Program-made: the position numbers and the translations under genes
Part shown: piece by piece, positions 1-6,882 of the stretch
How positions within the stretch are numbered: position 1 is the stretch's first letter
Layout of the letters: each line of letters begins with the position of its first letter
The notes under the pieces: model-generated
The model's input: the letters and a program-made list of their open reading frames with translations, nothing else
What the model was told of the DNA's origin: nothing
The model's database searches: none
Origin: Gammaproteobacteria bacterium
GTDB lineage: Bacteria > Pseudomonadota > Gammaproteobacteria > SZUA-229
Assembly: GCA_003228405.1 (NCBI GenBank)
Contig: QIDK01000136.1
Coordinates: 1-44,182, forward strand
DNA: 44,182 bases
Direction of reading: 5' to 3'

Positions 1-1
1 C

Positions 2-1687
2 CTCACCGTTGCTCTGGTACTCATTCCACAATCTATGGCCTATGCGACTCTGGCGGGCTTACCCGAAGTTTATGGTTTATATATCGCCTTTGTACCCGTA
101 TTTATTGCTGCTCTGTGGGGCTCATCTCGCCAGCTGGGCACAGGCCCGGTTGCGGTGGTTTCTACCTTGACCGCCACCACATTAACGCCAGTGGTTATTA
201 GTCTGCTGGATCCGGGGCATTCCCATGAACAGTTTATGGCGCTGTTTATTCCCACCGCCATGTTTCTAACCTTGCTGGTTGGACTGTTTCAATTTTCACT
301 GGGCCTGTTTCGACTCGGTGCGATTGTTAATTTTTTATCTCACCCGGTCATAGTCGGCTTTACCAATGCCGCCGCCCTGTTTATCGGCCTGACTCAGGTT
401 TCTAAAATTTTTGGCATTGATATGCCCGGAAGTGTCAGTGACCATTTTCTTAGTGTGCGTATCTGGGGCGTCATCAAGAATATGGATGAAACCCATCTGA
501 TCACCTTAATAATGGGCATTTCCTCATTTGCTATTTTAATCGGCATGAATCGCTTTCTACCCAGATACCCCGGTGTGCTGGTTGCGGTGGTTATCACCGT
601 AATTGCCAGCTATTTACTGGGTTTCGAAGAAATGGGTGGCAATGTCGTTGGCTCTATTCCCGAAGGTTTGCCCGGCTTTGCAATGCCCGCCTTTAGTTAT
701 GAAGCACTCTCCAGCCTGCTGGTGGGTGCGGTGGTCATTTCTCTGGTCGGGTTTATGGAAGCCATCTCCATTGCCAAAGCCATGGCCGCTAAAACAAAGG
801 ATCGAGTTGACCCAAATCAGGAACTTATTGGTCAGGGCCTGGGAAATATTGTGGGCAGTTTTTTTCAGTCCTACCCTTCATCCGGCTCTTTTTCACGCTC
901 TGCGGTCAATTTAAATGCCGGGGCTAAAACCGGCTTTTCATCCGTTGTTACCGCCATTATTGTGGTTATCACATTATTATTTCTTACCCCGTTATTATAT
1001 CACCTGCCTAAAGCGACCCTGGCCGCGGTGGTTATTATGGCCGTATTTGGCCTGATTAATGTCAAAGCTGTAAAGCATATCTGGCGCACTAACAAGCATG
1101 ATGGTGCAGCGGCTATCATTACCTTCATTGCTACCATTGTCTCTGCACCACAACTGGATCATGGCATTATGATCGGTGCGGTGATGGCCATTGTTTTATA
1201 TTTATATCGCACCATGCGCCCACGGGTTGCACTGCTAGGCCGATATAAAGATGGCACCCTGCGTGATCTTGAAGTGCATAAGAACCTGCCCATTGATAAT
1301 AATATTATTGCAGTGCGCTTCGATGGCTCCCTGTATTTTGCTAATGTTTCCTACTTTGAAGATGCCATGCTAAAAGCAGTCGCCGAACACCCCGAGGCAA
1401 AATACCTGCTGGTCGTGGGGGATGCTATTAACCAGATCGATGCTTCTGGCGAGGAAGTACTGCACCATTTAGTGGAACGTCTGGCAGAGAACAATGTGAC
1501 CGTGATATTTAGTGGTTTAAAACGCCAGGTACTCCAGGTATTTCGAGCAACCGGTTTAAATAATATTATTGGCGAACAGCATATTTTCCCCGATGAAGAT
1601 ATGGCAATTGATGCTATTTATGAATTATTAGGCCACGGTGCAGCAGGAAGATATTGCCCGCTGAAGAAACCTGCGAAATTGATATAA
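2..1687 (+). CDS. SulP-family anion permease, 5' end missing
   Basis: This inner-membrane SulP (SLC26-type) anion transporter probably carries sulfate or a related anion, coupled to protons or sodium. The reading frame is open from base 2, before the first ATG at 35. The residues ahead of that Met (ending LVLIPQSMAYATLAGLP) are the conserved first SulP helix, so the true start lies outside the window. About 550 residues are visible: 10-12 hydrophobic segments, then a cytoplasmic C-terminal STAS domain of roughly the last 120 residues (from about FDGSLYFANV to IDAIYELL). The STAS domain probably regulates transport. The substrate cannot be read from sequence. A second SulP gene follows about 325 bp downstream on the same strand, but a dispersed repeat lies between them, so co-transcription is doubtful. 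Confidence 0.93.
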   Translation, partial: LTVALVLIPQSMAYATLAGLPEVYGLYIAFVPVFIAALWGSSRQLGTGPVAVVSTLTATTLTPVVISLLDPGHSHEQFMALFIPTAMFLTLLVGLFQFSLGLFRLGAIVNFLSHPVIVGFTNAAALFIGLTQVSKIFGIDMPGSVSDHFLSVRIWGVIKNMDETHLITLIMGISSFAILIGMNRFLPRYPGVLVAVVITVIASYLLGFEEMGGNVVGSIPEGLPGFAMPAFSYEALSSLLVGAVVISLVGFMEAISIAKAMAAKTKDRVDPNQELIGQGLGNIVGSFFQSYPSSGSFSRSAVNLNAGAKTGFSSVVTAIIVVITLLFLTPLLYHLPKATLAAVVIMAVFGLINVKAVKHIWRTNKHDGAAAIITFIATIVSAPQLDHGIMIGAVMAIVLYLYRTMRPRVALLGRYKDGTLRDLEVHKNLPIDNNIIAVRFDGSLYFANVSYFEDAMLKAVAEHPEAKYLLVVGDAINQIDASGEEVLHHLVERLAENNVTVIFSGLKRQVLQVFRATGLNNIIGEQHIFPDEDMAIDAIYELLGHGAAGRYCPLKKPAKLI

Positions 1688-1802
1688 ATGAAATTTGCCT
1701 GTAGTGATCCACCTTATAATTTTTTTATATTTATTACACAGTAAATTAATACAAACATAAACAAGTAAATATCCACTAACTAAAAATGAGGTTTTGATTT
1801 AG

Positions 1803-1990
1803 CCCTGTAAAGGCGCATAAAAGCCAACCAACACGTTGTCATTCCCGCGTGCTTCTAGCGGGAATCCAGTGACTTCGAGCAACGTAAAGACGCTGGATCC
1901 CCGACACGGGCATTCGGGGATGACACACATTTTAAGACTATAGTATAAAACCTGTTCCACGCCCTGAGGATGTGGTTTTTTTAATAAATT
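1803..1990 (+). repeat. ~190-bp dispersed intergenic repeat, copy 1
   Basis: This segment lines up along its whole length with 28323-28512, in the same orientation and at about 80% identity by eye. The core holds inverted GTCATTCCC / GGGGATGAC ends and an internal ATTCCCGC / GCGGGAAT hairpin. Repeats with GTCATTCCCGCG-type ends are common small palindromic elements in proteobacterial genomes. Both copies lie just upstream of a plus-strand gene, here the second SulP gene. No coding capacity is seen. Confidence 0.8.
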
Positions 1991-2012
1991 AGATTCACTT
2001 TATAATTCCAAT

Positions 2013-3680
2013 ATGAAATACATTAACGGTTTGCACTTTAATAATATTCGCGGCGATATTTATGGCGGCCTCACCGCTGCAGTTGTTGCACTTCCTCTGG
2101 CCATGGCAATGGGTGTCGCTTCAGGCGCTGACCCAATCGCGGGTATGTATGGGGCGATCTTTGTCGGTTTATTTGCCGCACTGTTTGGTGGCACCCCCGC
2201 TCAGATATCAGGGCCCACCGGCCCGATGACCGTGGTAATGGCAGCCATATTTATCCAGTACACGGCAATGTATCCTGATGATCCTGCACAGGGAGCTGCA
2301 ATTGCATTTACCGTTGTGATACTCGGTGGTCTGTTCCAGATTGTGTTTGGCCTGCTGAAATTTGGAAAATATATTGAGCTGGTGCCCCATCCCGTAGTAT
2401 CTGGCTTTATGACCGGCATTGGCGTCATTATAATTCTATTGCAATTCGGGCCATTGCTTGGGCATGCCGCTGACTCAAATCCGCTACAGGCGGCACAGTC
2501 CATACCTACATATATGAGTCAGATTGATAACCATTCATTAATACTCGGCATTATTGCACTTGCAATTGTTTACGGAGTGCCACTATTTATACCTAAGCTG
2601 GGCAAACTAATCCCCTCACCCCTGCTTGCGTTAGTGCTTGGCACACTCTGCTATGTACTTTTTTTTACTGCGGGCAGCACACCCATTATTGGCGATATAC
2701 CCACCGGCTTGCCAGAGTTGCGCTTACCCGTAATTGAACCCGCGTTGTTTTTAGACATGATTGCATCGGGTATGACACTGGCCGGTCTGGGCGCCATTGA
2801 TTCATTACTCACCTCACTGGTCGCAGATAATATAACCCGCACCCAGCATAAACCCGACCGTGAACTGATTGGCCAGGGCATTGGCAACACCTTTGCCGGT
2901 TTATTTGGCGGCCTGCCTGGCGCGGGTGCCACCATGCGTACCGTAGTAAATGTAAAGGCCGGTGGACGTACGCCGATTTCCGGCGCATTACACAGTCTTA
3001 TTTTATTACTGATTACACTTGGTGCAGGCGGCCTCGCCAGTGATATTCCCAAAGCTGTTCTGGCCGGTATTTTAATTAAGGTCGGCACAGATATTATCGA
3101 CTGGGATTACATAAAACGACTTAAAGATGCACCCAAAGCCGGCGTGTTTATTATGTTCACTGTACTCATTATTACCGTCACCGTAGACCTGCTACTCGCG
3201 TTTGCTGTGGGCATGATTATCGCCAGCTTTCTGTTTATGCAACGCATGACTGAATTGCAGATTAAAAATATGCGCCCCATAACAAGGCCTGGCACAGAGG
3301 TGCCATTAAACGATGAAGAAACAGAAATCATGCAGCAGGCGGATGGTAAAATATTACTCTTTCATCTGAGTGGCCCAATGAGCTTTTCATCTGCCAAGTC
3401 ACTGGTCAGATATCATGCCGGTATAGTAGATTACAGTATTATGCTACTGGACCTGACCGAAGTACCGGTAATTGATTTCACTGTAACCCGTGCACTCGAA
3501 GATATTATTTTAGACACCCTGGATGAGGGTCGAGAAATTTTACTGGTAGGCGCATGCAGTAAAGTACATAACATGCTGAAAAAGCAGAGAGTATTAAAAC
3601 TTTTTGACAATAAAAACATCTATAAGAAACGTATAGATGCATTAAAGCATGCACAAAATTCACTAAACTCCGCTCAATAA
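2013..3680 (+). CDS. SulP-family transporter, BicA-like
   Basis: This is a full-length SulP-family inner-membrane anion transporter of 555 residues. The N-terminal membrane domain starts with NIRGDIYGGLTAAVVALP and includes GGTPAQISGPTGPMTVV. That wording is close to the cyanobacterial BicA-type bicarbonate transporters and unlike the sulfate-permease-like upstream gene. About 10-12 hydrophobic segments are followed by a STAS domain (about residues 430-545, from KILLFHLSGPMSF). Sodium-dependent bicarbonate uptake is therefore a reasonable inference, but it is not proven by sequence. The start at 2013 matches the family N-terminus. A TATAAT box at 2001-2006 sits only 6 bp before the ATG, so the transcript could have almost no leader. 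The gene ends convergently with the T6SS-linked minus-strand block, 49 bp away. Confidence 0.9.
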   Translation: MKYINGLHFNNIRGDIYGGLTAAVVALPLAMAMGVASGADPIAGMYGAIFVGLFAALFGGTPAQISGPTGPMTVVMAAIFIQYTAMYPDDPAQGAAIAFTVVILGGLFQIVFGLLKFGKYIELVPHPVVSGFMTGIGVIIILLQFGPLLGHAADSNPLQAAQSIPTYMSQIDNHSLILGIIALAIVYGVPLFIPKLGKLIPSPLLALVLGTLCYVLFFTAGSTPIIGDIPTGLPELRLPVIEPALFLDMIASGMTLAGLGAIDSLLTSLVADNITRTQHKPDRELIGQGIGNTFAGLFGGLPGAGATMRTVVNVKAGGRTPISGALHSLILLLITLGAGGLASDIPKAVLAGILIKVGTDIIDWDYIKRLKDAPKAGVFIMFTVLIITVTVDLLLAFAVGMIIASFLFMQRMTELQIKNMRPITRPGTEVPLNDEETEIMQQADGKILLFHLSGPMSFSSAKSLVRYHAGIVDYSIMLLDLTEVPVIDFTVTRALEDIILDTLDEGREILLVGACSKVHNMLKKQRVLKLFDNKNIYKKRIDALKHAQNSLNSAQ

Positions 3681-3729
3681 TATGCTGGTATAATCTTTAC
3701 AGAGTAAATAACACCCGAACCATAGCCTG

Positions 3730-4686
3730 CTAGGAAGGTAAAAATTCTATAGGATAGGTTACCGTAATCTGCTCTACCTTCTTCGCACCAAACTTAAATT
3801 GCTTAATGCGGCTCAACAGTCGCCTTTCAAGATTAGGATCACCCAGCTCACTGGAAACAATTTTAACCCTGATAACATTGCCGCCTGGTGCAATGGTTAT
3901 CGCCAGTACAATCTTTCCTTTGATGCCGGGGTTCTTACGACGAGCTCGATTATATATTGAATATAATTTGCTCTTATTCTGATCAAATACTATTGTAATA
4001 TCTTCTTCTGCTCTCACACCACCACTTCGAGATTTGCTCCTGCGTTTTGCATCACGGCTATTACCTGCTGCATCTGATGATAATAGAGACTGTCTGACCA
4101 GCGTTATTTCACGTTGTGATAACTGCGTTTTACCAACAAGGCTTGCGTACTCGTCAGAGTTTACACCACCACTACCTTTGCTGGCACCAGCAGTTAACAG
4201 GTCTCTGTTATGTCCGGCTGCTCTGGTTGCGGAAGCTGAACTCGCTTTAACTTTTCCGCCCACCATAGCACTAACATCCGATGTATCCATTAAATCGGCA
4301 AGCTCATTACCCAATGCAAGCAGGCCTGAATCTGCTGCTTTTTGACGGGCTTTCTTTTGCGTTTTGGTTAATGGTTTCTGTTTATCTTTTTTCCTGGATA
4401 TTTTTTTTACTTTAGGTTTAGGTTTGGCTATGGGCTTGGGCTTTGGTTTAGGCTTAACGACTTTAGGCTTCGGTTTTTCTTTTTTCTCAAGTATAAAGTT
4501 TGCAATACGCTCAGGCACAACTGCTCGTGCTTCTCGATCAGGTTCAGGTACGTCAATAGATGACATCACAATTGCAAACAATAAAGAGACAGCAACAGTA
4601 ATGGCGGTGATGAGTTTGAATTTCGAATCACCTTTGCCTTCCGGGTGCCAGCCTAGTGCCAGCTGATCATAATAAGCCGTAGACAC
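3730..4686 (-). CDS. TonB-like energy transducer, AgmX/PglI-type C-terminus
   Basis: This 318-residue protein has the layout of a TonB/TolA-type periplasm-spanning transducer. There is a short cytoplasmic N-terminus, one membrane helix (about residues 23-42, LITAITVAVSLLFAIV), and a long Lys-Pro rod with repeated KPKP units (about 70-100). A Ser/Gly/Ala-rich linker follows, then a C-terminal domain of about 95 residues (GIKGKIVLAITIAPGGNVIRV onward) of the AgmX/PglI/TonB-C type. It is the last gene of the minus-strand block. Its start overlaps the stop of the second ExbD gene by one base, implying translational coupling. With the three genes before it, it should form a proton-driven ExbB-ExbD-TonB-like complex. 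Its target is unknown, and its place behind the T6SS kinase genes is notable. Confidence 0.8.
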   Translation of the reverse strand: MSTAYYDQLALGWHPEGKGDSKFKLITAITVAVSLLFAIVMSSIDVPEPDREARAVVPERIANFILEKKEKPKPKVVKPKPKPKPIAKPKPKVKKISRKKDKQKPLTKTQKKARQKAADSGLLALGNELADLMDTSDVSAMVGGKVKASSASATRAAGHNRDLLTAGASKGSGGVNSDEYASLVGKTQLSQREITLVRQSLLSSDAAGNSRDAKRRSKSRSGGVRAEEDITIVFDQNKSKLYSIYNRARRKNPGIKGKIVLAITIAPGGNVIRVKIVSSELGDPNLERRLLSRIKQFKFGAKKVEQITVTYPIEFLPS

Positions 4687-5201
4687 TAGTTATTCTCTCC
4701 AGATGCTGCTTTTTGAATAGCAGCAAAGGCTATTTTAGTGTAATTAGCTTCACGACTGGTGGCTAAAATTTTTCTTAACAATTCATAGGGAATATTTTCA
4801 TCTCCCATAATGGTAACCGCTTTGCCCTTAACCTTACCATCTGGCCCCTTTACCACTCGACTTTTAGATGCCTGAAAAATTAATTCTTTTTCAAGGCCGG
4901 CAATAAGGGGTAAATCCTGCCGCATGACCTCGCTTATAATTGCGACTTCTCTGCCCTGCACCAGGATATTTCTGTGAGTCACAGAAATAATAATTGTCTC
5001 TTTCGGCGCTTTAGTTGCGATAGATGTAGGCAGATGAATATCTTTTTTCTTGGGTAACTGATGAACACTAGATGAACTTACCAGCAGGAAGAAAACCAGT
5101 ATGGTAAATATATCCATTAATGACACAAGATTTAAAGAAGGCTGTTTGCGTCGCGTATGGTGCCGCTCCATTCTCTTTGCACGACGTGATTTATTCATCA
5201 T
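4686..5201 (-). CDS. ExbD/TolR-family protein (second copy)
   Basis: This is a 171-residue biopolymer-transport protein of the ExbD/TolR family. It has a basic cytoplasmic N-terminus, one membrane helix (about residues 28-45, LVSLMDIFTILVFFLLV) and a periplasmic C-terminal domain. The helix includes the conserved Asp (LMDIF) that carries protons in ExbD/TolR motors. The gene overlaps the preceding exbD by 4 bp and the following TonB-like gene by 1 bp, so the three are surely one operon. Two different ExbD subunits beside one ExbB is a known arrangement in AgmX-type clusters. The two proteins share the fold but little sequence, so they probably form a mixed dimer or do separate jobs. Confidence 0.88.
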   Translation of the reverse strand: MMNKSRRAKRMERHHTRRKQPSLNLVSLMDIFTILVFFLLVSSSSVHQLPKKKDIHLPTSIATKAPKETIIISVTHRNILVQGREVAIISEVMRQDLPLIAGLEKELIFQASKSRVVKGPDGKVKGKAVTIMGDENIPYELLRKILATSREANYTKIAFAAIQKAASGENN

Positions 5202-5749
5202 TTTGAAGTCACCTCGGCCTCTGTTGCTGGCGCAGCAGCTGCAGGATGGGTATCTTCTAACAGCTCAGGCGCATCTCCAATTGAGATATTTGGAAATAGC
5301 TCTACTGTTTCAACTTCAGTAATCTGCACTATATCTGCATAGCGAACCCGATCCATAATCATAATCAGGGTTTTGTAATTAACTTTAGGCTCGAGTAATA
5401 AGGTAATATTCTGTTCTTCAGGAAATCGCGATTTAATTTCAACGAGTACATCGGTAAAATATTTCCAGTTTGTATCGTCTTCAGATCGGGGGAAATATTT
5501 AATGCGACCCAGATTAGAGTCTCTAATTTCAAAACTGGTTTTACGCACAACGAGTTCTAGCTGTAGCTTAATTTTTTCTTCCTGTTTCGCAATTGCATTT
5601 TTAGAAGGTAAATTAAGTTCGAGCACAGTAACGCGAGAAAACACCGCCGTAATTAAAAGAAATGGGATTAAAATCACCATTAAATTTAGAAAAGCAGTGA
5701 TATTAAGTTCAACATCTTTGCTTATGTGTTTGCGCCTGACCAGTTTCAT
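5198..5749 (-). CDS. ExbD/TolR-family protein (first copy)
   Basis: This is a 183-residue ExbD/TolR-type inner-membrane protein. The N-terminus (MKLVRRKHISKDVELNITAF) leads into a single helix, LNLMVILIPFLLITAVF. The periplasmic domain follows and ends in an Ala/Glu-rich tail. The usual motor Asp (LxDxx at the start of the helix) is not present: the matching stretch reads FLNLMVIL, with Asn where Asp is expected. This subunit may therefore be structural, while the downstream ExbD, which keeps LMDIF, conducts protons. That is an inference from the alignment by eye. The gene lies 60 bp after exbB and overlaps the next exbD by 4 bp. Confidence 0.85.
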   Translation of the reverse strand: MKLVRRKHISKDVELNITAFLNLMVILIPFLLITAVFSRVTVLELNLPSKNAIAKQEEKIKLQLELVVRKTSFEIRDSNLGRIKYFPRSEDDTNWKYFTDVLVEIKSRFPEEQNITLLLEPKVNYKTLIMIMDRVRYADIVQITEVETVELFPNISIGDAPELLEDTHPAAAAPATEAEVTSK

Positions 5750-5809
5750 TCCGTATCTCTTATTCTTTACTCTTACATGCTATAAATTAAGTCTGGAAAA
5801 TTTGTAAGA

Positions 5810-6427
5810 TTAGCTTTTAGTAATCAGATTTAAACACTTAACCGCCGCCATCTCGATATTATCTACCAGGCGTGCTGTTTTAGTGACGAGATAGGAATGT
5901 ATTAAAATAAGAGGTATTGCAGCAACCAGACCGAATGCAGTGGTATTCATGGCCACAGATATACTTGCAGATAGCAGGTCAGCTTTTTCAGCCGGATCAG
6001 CAGAGGCAACCGCTGTAAAGGCATCAATCAGACCAATAATAGTACCTAACAGCCCAAGTAAAGTTGCAATATTGGCATAGGTCGCCAGATAGTGAGTTCT
6101 CTCCTCAAGTTCTGGCATAACCTCCATCATGCCTTCTTCCATTGCAGATTCGATACTCTCACGAGGTGAATTTGAATGTTTACGGGCAAAACCGTAATTT
6201 AGCATGGTGGCTAATGGCGTTTTAACCGTTTCTGTTAATTTCATGGCACGGGAATAATCTTCCGCTTTTAGCATAGGCACCAGCTGCTCCCATACCTTTT
6301 TTGTTCTGCCCTGTGTTTTGGTGATATAAAGAAATCGCTCAATCGCGATGGCAAGGCCAACCGCCAGTACCAGCAGGATGATATACATAAACACACCACC
6401 ATCTTGAAAAAAACCAACAAAACCCAT
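5810..6427 (-). CDS. MotA/TolQ/ExbB proton-channel family protein
   Basis: This 205-residue inner-membrane protein belongs to the MotA/TolQ/ExbB family. It has a first helix near the N-terminus (about 13-29, VFMYIILLVLAVGLAIAI). A cytoplasmic loop follows, then two close helices (YANIATLLGLLGTIIGLIDAF and ISVAMNTTAFGLVAAIPLIL). The GLLGTIIGLIDAF and TTAFGLVAAIP segments are the family signatures. It would form the pentameric stator around the ExbD helices and energise the TonB-like protein encoded last. A GGGGA ribosome-binding site precedes the start. It is separated from the upstream 83-aa gene by about 200 bp with two inverted repeats, so it may have its own promoter. Confidence 0.93.
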   Translation of the reverse strand: MGFVGFFQDGGVFMYIILLVLAVGLAIAIERFLYITKTQGRTKKVWEQLVPMLKAEDYSRAMKLTETVKTPLATMLNYGFARKHSNSPRESIESAMEEGMMEVMPELEERTHYLATYANIATLLGLLGTIIGLIDAFTAVASADPAEKADLLSASISVAMNTTAFGLVAAIPLILIHSYLVTKTARLVDNIEMAAVKCLNLITKS

Positions 6428-6457
6428 GAGAATCCCCTATGAAATCAAATTTTCGTA

Positions 6458-6479
6458 ATTCTATAGACTTTTATAGAAT
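6458..6479. promoter_or_regulatory. 8-bp inverted repeat upstream of exbB
   Basis: ATTCTATA at 6458-6465 and TATAGAAT at 6472-6479 form a perfect inverted repeat with a 6-nt gap, 31 bp before the exbB start on the minus strand. It may be an operator or part of an AT-rich promoter. No direct functional evidence is visible. Confidence 0.3.
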
Positions 6480-6527
6480 CAGCAAACTATTAATTAACGA
6501 TTGCCCGCAATTACTGCAAATTTTGCA

Positions 6528-6560
6528 CCACAGACAAAGCAGGCTATTGAATGTCTGTGG
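6528..6560 (-). terminator. Hairpin between the 83-aa gene and exbB
   Basis: CCACAGACA (6528-6536) pairs perfectly with TGTCTGTGG (6552-6560) around a 15-nt loop. It lies in the only long gap (about 200 bp) between the T6SS regulatory genes and exbB. There is no clean T-run after it on the minus strand, so it could be an attenuator or a processing site and not a full terminator. Confidence 0.35.
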
Positions 6561-6625
6561 GTAATGATAGCCGAAAGATCTTAATCACCGCGAAGTATCA
6601 TGCATATTACAGTAATAAATATCTT

Positions 6626-6877
6626 TTATTTCTCATCTACATCCGTATTTTTAAAAAATGCGATGGTTTTCATAAAAACAGATGATTCTTCTGTATCGAC
6701 AGCTGTTTTTTCCTCAGTCTCTTCACCTGCCGCCTCAGATTTGCTACCATTGAACTCTTCATCGATTTTATCAATTATAATTTTTCGTTGCGATCGATAC
6801 TCATCAAAGCGGATGTGATTCTGATAATAATCTTTTGACAGGTCTCTCAGTTTTGCAGAGTAGCTTATATCACTCAT
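6626..6877 (-). CDS. Small hypothetical protein behind the T6SS kinase
   Basis: This 83-residue acidic soluble protein is not recognised. It has no signal peptide or membrane helix. The N-terminal half is charged and looks helical (SYSAKLRDLSKDYYQNHIRF), the middle is Glu/Ser-rich, and a short hydrophobic patch sits near the end. Two ATG codons are possible, at 6883 and 6877. The second is preferred because a GAGGT ribosome-binding site lies 7 nt before it, while the first would overlap the ppkA stop by one base. Tight linkage to ppkA suggests a partner or substrate of the kinase. That is only inferred from position. Confidence 0.6.
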   Translation of the reverse strand: MSDISYSAKLRDLSKDYYQNHIRFDEYRSQRKIIIDKIDEEFNGSKSEAAGEETEEKTAVDTEESSVFMKTIAFFKNTDVDEK

Positions 6878-6882
6878 TATCA

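Noticed and set aside
4034-4345. Plus-strand open frames inside the TonB-like and ExbD genes
   Set aside because: They are antisense shadows, with no ribosome-binding sites and no family similarity.
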